DNA of 64,000 nt, taken from assembly GCF_014648075.1 (NCBI RefSeq), contig NZ_BMQK01000015.1, positions 1-64,000 on the forward strand, read 5' to 3'. The stretch's first letter is position 1. Every line of letters begins with the position of its first letter. The stretch comes from Streptomyces ruber. Lineage in GTDB: Bacteria; Actinomycetota; Actinomycetes; Streptomycetales; Streptomycetaceae. The position numbers and the translations under genes are program-made. Below the pieces are notes generated by a model. That model was not told where the DNA came from. It did no database searches and saw only the letters and a program-made list of their open reading frames with translations. Positions 51,115-59,268 of the stretch are shown piece by piece.

Positions 51115-51456
51115 TCAGTCGGTCGCCGCCACCGCTTCGTCGACCGAGGTGTGGATCGGGAACACCTTGGTGAGACCGGTGATGCGGAAGATCTTCAGGA
51201 TGCGCTCCTGGTTGCACACCAGGCGCAGCGAGCCCTCGTGGGCCCGTACACGCTTCAGGCCGCCCACCAGCACGCCGAGCCCGGTGGAGTCGAGGAAGTC
51301 CACGCCCTCCATGTCAACGACGAGGTGAAAATTCCCGTCGTTCACCAGCTCGACCAGCTGCTCGCGCAGCTTGGGCGCGGTATATACATCGATTTCGCCA
51401 CCGACCTCGACGACCGTACGATCGCCGACGGTACGGGTCGACAGGGACAGGTCCAC
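51115..51456 (-). CDS. bldG: Anti-sigma factor antagonist BldG (STAS domain)
   Basis: This 113-residue STAS protein controls sporulation and antibiotic production by sequestering anti-sigma factors in a phosphorylation-dependent way. The phosphorylatable serine is in VDFLDSTGLGVLVGGL (Ser57), and the sequence start MDLSLSTRTVGDRTVVEVGG matches BldG. GTG 51456 has GGAGG 5 bases upstream. It lies upstream of its anti-sigma partner and diverges from the helicase gene. The 12-bp palindrome in the shared promoter is a candidate control site. Confidence 0.96.
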   Translation of the reverse strand: MDLSLSTRTVGDRTVVEVGGEIDVYTAPKLREQLVELVNDGNFHLVVDMEGVDFLDSTGLGVLVGGLKRVRAHEGSLRLVCNQERILKIFRITGLTKVFPIHTSVDEAVAATD

Positions 51457-51487
51457 GGATCCTCCAGCACCTTGCTATCGAGCGGTC

Positions 51488-51499
51488 GTCCCTAGGGAC
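51488..51499. promoter_or_regulatory. 12-bp palindrome in the bldG-helicase divergent promoter
   Basis: GTCCCTAGGGAC is a perfect palindrome 31 bases upstream of bldG and 37 bases upstream of the helicase start, within the 80-base shared promoter region. A rare CTAG tetramer is at its centre. Confidence 0.4.
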
Positions 51500-51536
51500 A
51501 CCTCGGCTTCAGCCCCAGGACTGTACGCCAGCCGCG

Positions 51537-53996
51537 ATGGCATTCAATCACTTACCGGCAGGCGTACACGACGCCTTGGGGCCATTGTCCGTCACGCCAG
51601 TGACACACTCGGTGCCGATGGCCAAGAATCACCGATCCGATCGATCCTCGACGGACACAGCCTCCCGCCCCGCGCCCGGCACGGTACTGGACCGGCTCGC
51701 CTCCGGACCGAACCGGGCGTCGCGCATCACTCATACGGAGCACTTGCCCCCGAGGACGGGTCGGCATGCCCTCTGGCCTGACCGGATCCGTCCGGAGGTC
51801 ATCGCCGCCGTGCGGCGAGCGGGCATCGAACACCCCTGGGCCCACCAGGCACAGGCCGCCGAACACGCACTGGACGGCGAATCGGTGGTCGTCGCCACCG
51901 GCACGGCGTCCGGCAAGTCCCTCGCCTACCTCGTGCCCGCCCTGTCGTGCCTCCTGGACGGGTCCGAGGCCCCCAACGGCCGCGGCGCGACCACCCTGTA
52001 CCTGGCCCCGACCAAGGCGCTCGCCGCGGATCAGTGCCGGTCTGTGAAGGAAATTTCACATCCGCTGGGCACAGCGGTCCGCGCGGCCGTGTACGACGGT
52101 GACACCCCCGTCGAGGAACGGGAGTGGATCCGCCAGTACGCCAACTACGTCCTCACCAACCCGGACATGCTCCACCGCGGGATACTCCCCTCCCACCCGC
52201 GCTGGTCCTCCTTTCTGCGCGCCCTGCGCTACGTGATCATCGACGAGTGCCACACCTACCGCGGTGTGTTCGGCTCGCACGTCGCCCAGGTGCTGCGCCG
52301 GCTGCGCCGCCTGTGCGCCCGTTACGGGTCCTCGCCCGTCTTCCTGCTGGCCTCGGCGACCGCCGCCGAGCCCGCGGTCGCCGCGTCCCGGCTCACCGGG
52401 CTGCCTGTGGTGGAGGTCGCGGACGACGCCTCCCCCCGCGGCGAACTCGTGTTCGCCCTCTGGGAGCCGCCGCTCACCGAACTGCACGGCGAGAAGGGCG
52501 CCCCGGTCCGGCGCACGGCCACCGCGGAGACGGCCGACCTGTTGACCGACCTGGTCGTCCAGGGCGTCCGCTCGGTCGCCTTCGTACGGTCCCGGCGGGG
52601 CGCCGAGCTGATCTCGGTGATCGCCCAGGAACGCCTCGCCGAGGTGGACCGCTCGCTCACCCGGCGCGTCGCCGCCTACCGCGGCGGCTACCTCCCCGAG
52701 GAGCGCCGGGCCCTGGAACGCGCCCTGCACTCCGGTGAACTCCTCGGCCTCGCCGCGACCACGGCCCTCGAACTCGGCGTCGACGTCTCCGGCCTGGACG
52801 CCGTGCTGATCACCGGCTATCCGGGCACCCGGGCGTCGCTGTGGCAGCAGGCGGGCCGGGCCGGCCGTTCGGGGCAGGGCTCGCTGGCCGTCCTGGTGGC
52901 CCGGGACGACCCGCTGGACACCTTCCTCGTGCACCATCCGGAGGCGCTGTTCGACCAGCCGGTCGAGTCGACGGTCCTCGACCCGGACAACCCCTACGTA
53001 CTCGCCCCGCACCTGTGCGCCGCCGCCGCCGAACTGCCCCTGACCGACGACGACCTGCCCTTGTTCGGCCCGTCCACCGAAGAGCTGCTGCCGCAGCTCG
53101 AGGCCGCGAAGCTGCTCCGGCGCCGTACGAGGGCCTGGCACTGGACACGCCGGGAACGGGCCGCCGACCTGACCGACATCCGCGGCGAGGGCGGGCGCCC
53201 CGTCCAGGTCGTCGAGGCGGGAACGGGACGGCTGCTGGGCACGGTCGACGCGAGCTCCGCGCACACGTCGGTGCACGAGGGTGCGGTCCACCTGCACCAG
53301 GGCCGTACCTACCTGGTGCGTGAGCTGGACCTGGAGGACTCCGTCGCGCTGGTCGAGGAGGCCGGTCCGCCGTACTCGACGGTCGCCCGCGACACCACCG
53401 CCATCTCCGTCCTGGAGACGGACGTCGAGGTGCCGTGGGGCGAGGCCCGGCTGTGCTACGGCTCCGTCGAGGTCACCAACCAGGTCGTCTCCTTCCTGCG
53501 CCGGAAGCTGATCACCGGCGAGGTGCTCGGCGAGACGAAACTCGACCTCCCGCCCCGCACCCTGCGTACCCGTGCCGTGTGGTGGACGGTCACCGAGGAC
53601 CAGCTGGACGCGGCCCGGATCGACCCGGAGATCCTGGCCGGTGCCCTCCACGCCGCCGAGCACGCGTCGATCGGCCTGCTGCCCCTGTTCGCCACCTGCG
53701 ACCGCTGGGACATCGGCGGCGTCTCGATTCCGCTCCACCCCGACACGCTGCTGCCGACTGTGTTCGTCCACGACGGCCACCCGGGCGGCGCGGGTTTCGC
53801 CGAACGCGCCTTCCACACCGCCCGCGAGTGGCTCACCGCGACCCGCCAGGCCATCGCCTCCTGCGAGTGCGAGGCCGGCTGCCCGTCCTGCATCCAGTCC
53901 CCCAAGTGCGGCAACGGCAACGATCCCCTGCACAAGCGGGGAGCCGTCCGCCTGCTCACGGAACTGCTGCGGGGTGCGCCGGAGGAGGACGGGTGA
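51537..53996 (+). CDS. MrfA/YprA-like DEAD/DEAH helicase with cysteine cluster
   Basis: This 819-residue helicase has a RecA-like motor with WAHQAQAAEHALDGESVVVATGTASGKSLAY (Q-motif and Walker A), Walker B IIDECHTYRG, motif VI QQAGRAGRSG, and a DUF1998-type C-terminal domain with cysteine cluster CECEAGCPSCIQSPKCG. This is the MrfA/YprA group, implicated in repair of crosslinks in Bacillus. Using ATG 51537 includes a TTA leucine codon as codon 6; a second ATG at 51618 would omit it. It diverges from bldG. Its 3' end is overlapped by the stop-less reading frame of the Tad-like gene on the other strand. Confidence 0.9.
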   Translation: MAFNHLPAGVHDALGPLSVTPVTHSVPMAKNHRSDRSSTDTASRPAPGTVLDRLASGPNRASRITHTEHLPPRTGRHALWPDRIRPEVIAAVRRAGIEHPWAHQAQAAEHALDGESVVVATGTASGKSLAYLVPALSCLLDGSEAPNGRGATTLYLAPTKALAADQCRSVKEISHPLGTAVRAAVYDGDTPVEEREWIRQYANYVLTNPDMLHRGILPSHPRWSSFLRALRYVIIDECHTYRGVFGSHVAQVLRRLRRLCARYGSSPVFLLASATAAEPAVAASRLTGLPVVEVADDASPRGELVFALWEPPLTELHGEKGAPVRRTATAETADLLTDLVVQGVRSVAFVRSRRGAELISVIAQERLAEVDRSLTRRVAAYRGGYLPEERRALERALHSGELLGLAATTALELGVDVSGLDAVLITGYPGTRASLWQQAGRAGRSGQGSLAVLVARDDPLDTFLVHHPEALFDQPVESTVLDPDNPYVLAPHLCAAAAELPLTDDDLPLFGPSTEELLPQLEAAKLLRRRTRAWHWTRRERAADLTDIRGEGGRPVQVVEAGTGRLLGTVDASSAHTSVHEGAVHLHQGRTYLVRELDLEDSVALVEEAGPPYSTVARDTTAISVLETDVEVPWGEARLCYGSVEVTNQVVSFLRRKLITGEVLGETKLDLPPRTLRTRAVWWTVTEDQLDAARIDPEILAGALHAAEHASIGLLPLFATCDRWDIGGVSIPLHPDTLLPTVFVHDGHPGGAGFAERAFHTAREWLTATRQAIASCECEAGCPSCIQSPKCGNGNDPLHKRGAVRLLTELLRGAPEEDG

Positions 53997-54009
53997 GGAC
54001 CTCTCCGGC

Positions 54010-54503
54010 CCAGCCTGGTCCGCAAGTGCAGCCTGGTCCGCAAGTGCAGCCGGGTCGGCAGGTGTGGCCGGATCCACAGGTCCGGCCGGTCCCGCTCGTG
54101 ATCTGATCTCCGCCGTGAACGGTCCCCTGCCCGACGCCGCCGTCACGTCCGAGGTGTCACCCTCGATCACGCACCGCAGGAGCCGGGTGCCCTGGGCGTG
54201 AGCGACCCGGCCCGCCACGGCGCAGGCCGCGTCCGTGCCCTCCGCCCAGTGATCGGCGGCGGCGAGCGCCGCCAGGTCGGCCGCCCCGGCGGCGCGGTGC
54301 CGGATCACGAAGGCCTGCCCCACGGCCAGTACGGAACCGAAGACCACGCACAGCACGGCGACGGCGCCCACGACCCAAACCGTCGCGGAGCCGCGGTCGG
54401 CACCGGCACCGCGCCTCGCCCCGCCCGTTCTCGTCCGTCGTTCTGCTCCTCCCCCACCCGCCCGTCGCACCGCGCGGCCACGATCTCGGCCGGCCGTACT
54501 CAT
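54010..54503 (-). CDS. Rv3654c-like TadE-family protein lacking a nearby stop codon
   Basis: The N-terminal 140 residues match the helicase-neighbourhood TadE-like family: DRGSATVWVVGAVAVLCVVF (pilin-like hydrophobic segment near residue 37), then HRAAGAADLAALAAADHWAEG, a paired cysteine region and GPFTAEIRSRAG. ATG 54503 overlaps the TadE stop (ATGA). The family part ends about 54080 and is followed by the repeat tail. The frame has no stop here: it stays open through the helicase gene in antisense to 52056. The 3' boundary given is therefore approximate. A lost stop or a frameshift is likely. Confidence 0.6.
54013..54084. repeat. Four degenerate 18-bp tandem repeats at the end of the Tad locus
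   Basis: GCCTGGTCCGCAAGTGCA at 54013-54030 and 54031-54048 is exact. Diverged copies follow at 54049-54066 and 54067-54084. On the minus strand they encode six-residue units of the type DQAALA at the C-terminus of the Rv3654c-like protein. Confidence 0.85.
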
Positions 54504-54943
54504 CCGGTCACCCCCACCGTCTCCTCCGCCAGAGCCACGGCCTCATGGCTCAGATCGATGTCCAAGACCCTCAGCCCCGGCGGGTTGGCCGTGACCACCA
54601 CACGCACGAGATCCCCCTCCCGGCTCACGCCGACCCGCGCCCCGTCCGGCGCCGCCCGACGGGCCGCCGCCACGACCGCGTCCGGCGGGTCCTGCCGCGC
54701 CGCGGCCCTGGCTCCCGCCCTCGCCGCATCCACGCACTGGATCTGCGCGCACGCGGCGAGCAGCGCCCACACCAGCGCCGTCACGAACAGCACCAGCACC
54801 GGCAGCGCCATGGCGGCCTCGGCCGTCACGAATCCCCGATCGCCCGCTCTCGCCAGGCCCCCCGGCACCAGCTGCCCACCACGAACCGAAGCCCGCGAGA
54901 ACCGCCGCCGAGGAAGCGCCCCGTCCTTCTCAAGCCCCGCCAT
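54500..54943 (-). CDS. TadE-like pseudopilin
   Basis: This 147-residue protein has the TadE signature: a basic leader to residue 35, then DRGFVTAEAAMALPVLVLFV (processing site after Gly with Glu at +5), a single hydrophobic helix, and ACAQIQCVDAARAGARAAARQ. TadE proteins are minor pilins of Flp/Tad assembly systems. It overlaps DUF4244 by 14 bases and the following TadE-like gene by ATGA, so these genes are translated together. Confidence 0.88.
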   Translation of the reverse strand: MAGLEKDGALPRRRFSRASVRGGQLVPGGLARAGDRGFVTAEAAMALPVLVLFVTALVWALLAACAQIQCVDAARAGARAAARQDPPDAVVAAARRAAPDGARVGVSREGDLVRVVVTANPPGLRVLDIDLSHEAVALAEETVGVTG

Positions 54944-55166
54944 CGAGGGCCCGCTTCACGATGTCCTGCAGCTCCGTCTGGACCTGTCCGCTGGTCACCA
55001 CCTTGTACAGCACCGCGGCGAAGGCCACCGCCGCGATGATGCCCACCGCGTACTCCGAGGTGACCATTCCCGCGTCCCTCCGCGCCGCCGCGCGCGCCCC
55101 GCGTGCCACGGCGCTCATCCGTCCCCGCACCACTCGCCGCACCGCGGCCCATACCGTCCTGAACAT
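54930..55166 (-). CDS. DUF4244 Flp-pilin-like protein
   Basis: This 78-residue protein has a basic leader and the sequence AGMVTSEYAVGIIAAVAFAA. This matches a prepilin cleavage site after Gly33 with Glu at +5 and Tyr at +6, followed by a hydrophobic helix, as in Flp pilins. It is therefore the candidate major pilin of the locus. A GTG precedes the ATG at 55166. No prepilin peptidase is encoded nearby. Confidence 0.85.
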   Translation of the reverse strand: MFRTVWAAVRRVVRGRMSAVARGARAAARRDAGMVTSEYAVGIIAAVAFAAVLYKVVTSGQVQTELQDIVKRALDGGA

Positions 55167-55231
55167 CACGACCCCCGTACCTTTCTCCCGCGTTCACCAC
55201 TGCGCCGTCGTCGTTCTCGTCACTCAGTCCG

Positions 55232-56041
55232 TCACCGTCCGCCTCCTCCCAGCAGTCCGCCCGCGAGTCCGATCACCACCGGCAGCACCCCGACCGCGAT
55301 GAACGCGGGCAGGAAGCAGAGCCCCACCGGAACGGTCACCATGACGGCCGCCCGGCGCGCCCGTTCGGTCGCGGCACGTCCCCGTTCGGCGCGTGCCTCG
55401 GCAGCGAGTCGCGCGGCCGGAACGGCGGCCGGCACCCCCGACTCGTCCGCTCGCTCCAGCAGGCGGGCCAGCCGACCGGCACCGGGCAGCGCACCCAGCG
55501 CCCGCCACACCTGCGCCGGTTCACCCCCGAGCCGTAGCTGCGCCGCTCCCCGGGACAGCCGTCGGCCGACCGGGCCGCCCAGCGACTCGCCGACGGCCCA
55601 CGCGGCCGCGACCGGGCTCGCCCCGGCCGTGATACAGGCGGCCAGCAGATCCGCGGCAAGCGGAAGCTGCCTCGCCACGTGGGCGGGATCCTCGGTTTCC
55701 GGGTCCGTGCCGTGCGGTTCCCGGCCCGCCCGGCTGCCCGGTCGCCGCAGCCACCACCAGCCTCCGACCCCGGCCACCGCTCCGCCCAGCAGCCCGCCGA
55801 CGCCCCCGATCAGCAGCCACACCGCGCACGCCACTCCCGCCGGTGGCAGCCACCGCCGCAGGCAGCCCCGTACCGCCACGAGGCGCCGGCCCGACGGCAC
55901 GGTGTCCCGGAGCAGCAGCGCCCCCGCCCGGCTGCGCACTCGCCGCGCGCGCCGCGCGGTACCGGACGCCCACACCAGCGACCACAGCCCCGCGGTCACG
56001 CACAGCAGTGCCTCCGGCCTGTGGACAAGTCCCGCGCTCAT
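55232..56041 (-). CDS. Type II secretion F domain protein (TadC-like)
   Basis: This 269-residue membrane protein has hydrophobic segments at about residues 10-25, 60-95 and 220-262, and a T2SSF region containing LPLAADLLAACITAGASPVAAAW and GRLARLLERADESGV. It is the second of a pair of platform proteins. ATG 56041 overlaps the TadB stop by ATGA. Platform proteins connect the TadA ATPase to pilus assembly in the membrane. Confidence 0.87.
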   Translation of the reverse strand: MSAGLVHRPEALLCVTAGLWSLVWASGTARRARRVRSRAGALLLRDTVPSGRRLVAVRGCLRRWLPPAGVACAVWLLIGGVGGLLGGAVAGVGGWWWLRRPGSRAGREPHGTDPETEDPAHVARQLPLAADLLAACITAGASPVAAAWAVGESLGGPVGRRLSRGAAQLRLGGEPAQVWRALGALPGAGRLARLLERADESGVPAAVPAARLAAEARAERGRAATERARRAAVMVTVPVGLCFLPAFIAVGVLPVVIGLAGGLLGGGGR

Positions 56042-56889
56042 GCCTTCTCCGCTCCCCGTACGATCCGCAGCGCCCACCACAGACCGGCGCACTCCAGCAC
56101 CCCGCCGACCGACAGACAGCCAAGCCCGGCCGCGCTGTGCAGCACCACGTGCAGCGGGTCGGCTCCGAGCGCGGTTCCCAGCAGCAACCCGAGCACCGGC
56201 AGCCCGGCGAGCATCACGGCCGTGGACCGGGCGCCCGCCAGCTGGGCGCGCAGATCCGCCCGCTGGTCCCGCTCGGCGCGCAGGGCGCCCTCCAGGCGGT
56301 CGAGGCCGGCCGCGAGGCCGGCGCCACGGTCCACGGCCACCCGCCAGCACGCGGCGAGCCCCAGCAGGCCGTCGGCGCCCGGCTGCCGCGCCGCGGTCGC
56401 GAGCGCGCCCGGTACGTCCCCACCGAACCGGGCCGCCGCCAGCACGAGCGGTTGCGCCTCGCCCAGCCCGTCGCAGTCCCGTTCCGCCCGCAGCAGCGCC
56501 GCACCCGGCTGCCGCCCTGCGCGCACCTCCCCGGCGAGCGCCCCACAGAGCGCGATGACCGCGTCGCCCCGTCGTTCCCGCGCCCGGCGCGCCTCCCGGG
56601 CCAGCCGTACCCGCCTGAGCGCCGGCACGGCGAGCACACCGGCCAGAACAGGCAGAGGGGACTCGCCCAGCACGGCCACGGCCGCCCCGACAGCCACGGT
56701 CCACCACTCGGTTCCCAGCCCTCGCGCCCTCACGAACGCCCGTCGCCAGGGCGGCGGCCCCACCGGCCCGCCGCCCGCGAGCAACAACCGCGCCCGCCGC
56801 GCTTCGGTGCCGGGCCCTCCCAGCAGCCAGGCCGCCGCCCCACTACACGCCACGACCACCTCGGCCGACAGCCCCCCGACTCCCGTCAC
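56038..56889 (-). CDS. Type II secretion F domain protein (TadB-like)
   Basis: This 283-residue protein has an N-terminal membrane segment, a pair of hydrophobic helices around residues 55-80, and the T2SSF region VIALCGALAGEVRAGRQPGAALLRAE through the glycine-rich CWRVAVDRGAGLAAGLDRLE. C-terminal hydrophobic helices follow. GTG 56889 overlaps the TadA stop by GTGA. It is the first of the two inner-membrane platform proteins. Confidence 0.87.
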   Translation of the reverse strand: MTGVGGLSAEVVVACSGAAAWLLGGPGTEARRARLLLAGGGPVGPPPWRRAFVRARGLGTEWWTVAVGAAVAVLGESPLPVLAGVLAVPALRRVRLAREARRARERRGDAVIALCGALAGEVRAGRQPGAALLRAERDCDGLGEAQPLVLAAARFGGDVPGALATAARQPGADGLLGLAACWRVAVDRGAGLAAGLDRLEGALRAERDQRADLRAQLAGARSTAVMLAGLPVLGLLLGTALGADPLHVVLHSAAGLGCLSVGGVLECAGLWWALRIVRGAEKA

Positions 56890-58115
56890 AGTCCTCCGCT
56901 CCCTTCCGGCGCCGCGCCCCCGAGCGGCGTCCCGCTGCCGTCCCGCACCCCGAGCAGCTCTCGCAGCCGCTTCCACCCCCGCTCGTACGCGAAGCCCCCG
57001 GCGCCCCAGCGCAGCGCGGGCACCGTCACGACCAGTCCGCCAGGAGCCCGCTCCAGCACGTGCACCTCCGCGATCCGTCGTCGCCCGTCGCGATCCCGTA
57101 CCAGGTGGAGGACCACCGACAGCGCTGCCGCCAGCTGGCTGTGGAGCGCGGCCCGGTCGAGCCCGGCCGCCGTGCCCAGCGCCTCCAGGCGGGCGGGCAC
57201 CTGTGCCGCGGCGTTGGCGTGCAGAGTCCCGCACCCTCCTTCGTGGCCCGTGTTGAGGGCGGCGAGGAGGGACACGACCTCGGGACCTCGCACCTCGCCG
57301 ACGACCAGCCGGTCGGGCCGCATCCGCAGCGCCTGCCGCACCAGGTCCTGCAACTCGACGAGCCCGGCCCCCTCCTGGTTGGCGGGTCTGCCCTCCAGCC
57401 GTACGACGTGCGGATGGTCGGGCCGCAGCTCCGCCGAGTCCTCGGCCAGCACGATCCGTTCACCGGGATCGACCAGCCCGAGCAACGCGCTGAGCAGCGT
57501 CGTCTTGCCCGTGCCGGTGCCCCCGCTGATCACGTAGGACGAGCGGGAGGTGATCAGCGCCCGCAGTACGCGGGCTCCGCCGGGCGGCACCGTCCCCGCC
57601 GCCACCAACTCGTCGACAGTGAACGCCTTCGGTCGCACCACCCGGAGGGACAGACAGGTCGAGCCCACGGCCACCGGCGGCAGCACGGCGTGCAGACGCG
57701 TGCCGTCCGGGAGCCGCGCGTCCACCCACGGCCGGGCGTCGTCGAGCCGCCGTCCGGCCACGGCGGCCAGACGCTGCGCCAGGCGTCGTACGGCCGCCGC
57801 GTCCGGGAAGGTCACCGCGGTCAGCTCCAGGCCGCCGCCACGGTCCACCCAGACCCTGTCGGGTGCCGACACCAGTACGTCGGTCACGGACGGATCGGCG
57901 AGGAGCGGCTCCAGCGGCCCGCTGCCGACCAGCTCGGAACGCAACCGCTCGGCCACGCCGAGGACTTCGGTGTCCCCGAGCACCCGGGCCCGCTCCCGGA
58001 GCGCCTGGGCCACGCGCGCGGGCGTCGGTTCGGACCCGTTCTCGGCGAGCCATTGCCGTACGTCGTCCAGGAGAGCTTGGCCGTCACCGGCCGTCGTGCC
58101 CCAGGTGCCGTTCAC
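56886..58115 (-). CDS. CpaF/TadA-type secretion ATPase
   Basis: This 409-residue ATPase powers the Tad-like system. The Walker A is GGTGTGKTTLL, the Asp box is VLAEDSAELRPDHPHVVRLE, Walker B is RLVVGEVRG and the His box is GHEGGCGTLHANAA. A preceding N-terminal domain (residues 1-170) contains PLLADPSVTDVLVSAPDRVWVD. GTG 58115 has AAGGAGG four bases upstream, an optimal site. It follows the Ssd gene by 58 bases. Confidence 0.94.
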   Translation of the reverse strand: MNGTWGTTAGDGQALLDDVRQWLAENGSEPTPARVAQALRERARVLGDTEVLGVAERLRSELVGSGPLEPLLADPSVTDVLVSAPDRVWVDRGGGLELTAVTFPDAAAVRRLAQRLAAVAGRRLDDARPWVDARLPDGTRLHAVLPPVAVGSTCLSLRVVRPKAFTVDELVAAGTVPPGGARVLRALITSRSSYVISGGTGTGKTTLLSALLGLVDPGERIVLAEDSAELRPDHPHVVRLEGRPANQEGAGLVELQDLVRQALRMRPDRLVVGEVRGPEVVSLLAALNTGHEGGCGTLHANAAAQVPARLEALGTAAGLDRAALHSQLAAALSVVLHLVRDRDGRRRIAEVHVLERAPGGLVVTVPALRWGAGGFAYERGWKRLRELLGVRDGSGTPLGGAAPEGSGGL

Positions 58116-58173
58116 GCGGCCTCCTTCCCGTCAGAAGCGCACCCGGGGACGCCCACGCGCGCGTCGGTCTTCC

Positions 58174-59268
58174 TCATGCGGCCTCGACCCCCGTCAGCGC
58201 CCGGTCCCAGAACGCGCTGCCGAACCGGGCGAGCGGCCCGCGCACGGCGCCGCCGGGATGGTTGCCGGTATCCATCAGCCCGGTCTCCACGGGCACTTCG
58301 CCGACCAGTGGCAGTCCGAGCAGCCGGGCCACCTCGCGGTCGTCCAGCCCCGGCGCGTACGGGCCGCGAACCGCCACCCGCAGGTCGCGCAGGACCATGC
58401 CAAAAGCGGAGGCGACTCTTCCGGCCGCCGTGATCGCGCGCAGTTCGGCAGGGACGACCAGGAGACCCACGTCGATCTGGGCGAGCATCTCGGCGACGCC
58501 GTCGTCGATGCGGCGCGGCAGGTCGACGACCACCGCGCCGCCCCGTCGGCGGCCGGCGGCGAGCACCGCCCGTACCGCCTGGGGAGGCACGGTGACCGCG
58601 TCACCGCGGTCCCAGCTGAGGACCCGCAGCGCGTGCAGTTCGGGCAGCGACTCCTCCAGGGCGCCGCCGCCGACACGGCCGCGCGACGCGGCGAAGTCGG
58701 GCCAGCGCAGCCCCTCGGCCGCCTCACCGCCCAGGAGGACATCGAGCCCGCCGCCGAGCGGGTCCGCGTCGACAAGAAGGGTGCGTCGGCCCTGGCGTGC
58801 GGAGGCGACGGCGAGCGCGCAGGCCAGGGTGGACGCCCCGGCACCGCCGCGGCCACCGATGACGCCGACCGTCAGGGCGGGTCTGCCGACCCCCTCGGCC
58901 ACGTCGGCGATACGGTCGACCAGCCACTGCTCGCCGTCCGGCAGCACCAGCACGTGGTCGGCGCCGATCTCCACGGCCCGCCGCCAGATCCCGGAGTCGT
59001 CCTGGTCCCGGCCGACCAGCACCACGCCCCTTCTCCGCGCCGCCCCGCGCACTCGGCGCGCTGCGTCGTCTCCGACGAGGACGAGCGGCGCCGAGTCCCA
59101 GCTGTCCCTGCCCTGCGGACCGCCGTGATGGACCTCCGGTCTGGCCCCTGCGGCCGCGCACAGGCGCAGCAGGTCGTCCAGCAGTTCCGCGTCCTCGGTG
59201 ACGATCAACGGCCTGCCCTGCCGCCCTTCGGCGGCGGGCGGCCGGTCGTCGGTGATGGCTCCCGCCAT
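58174..59268 (-). CDS. ssd: Septum site-determining protein (Ssd/CpaE-like)
   Basis: This 364-residue ParA/MinD-superfamily protein matches the actinobacterial Ssd/CpaE family, the usual first gene of this locus and linked to septation in mycobacteria. The P-loop is VIGGRGGAGASTLACALA, a deviant Walker A in which the usual lysine before Ser/Thr is absent (Ala-Ser-Thr). LLVDADPLGGGLDVLLG is the switch-I-like region. A response-regulator-like N-terminal domain (residues 20-145) precedes. ATG 59268 is used, with GGGGGAC upstream. It leads the seven-gene Tad-like operon. Confidence 0.88.
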   Translation of the reverse strand: MAGAITDDRPPAAEGRQGRPLIVTEDAELLDDLLRLCAAAGARPEVHHGGPQGRDSWDSAPLVLVGDDAARRVRGAARRRGVVLVGRDQDDSGIWRRAVEIGADHVLVLPDGEQWLVDRIADVAEGVGRPALTVGVIGGRGGAGASTLACALAVASARQGRRTLLVDADPLGGGLDVLLGGEAAEGLRWPDFAASRGRVGGGALEESLPELHALRVLSWDRGDAVTVPPQAVRAVLAAGRRRGGAVVVDLPRRIDDGVAEMLAQIDVGLLVVPAELRAITAAGRVASAFGMVLRDLRVAVRGPYAPGLDDREVARLLGLPLVGEVPVETGLMDTGNHPGGAVRGPLARFGSAFWDRALTGVEAA

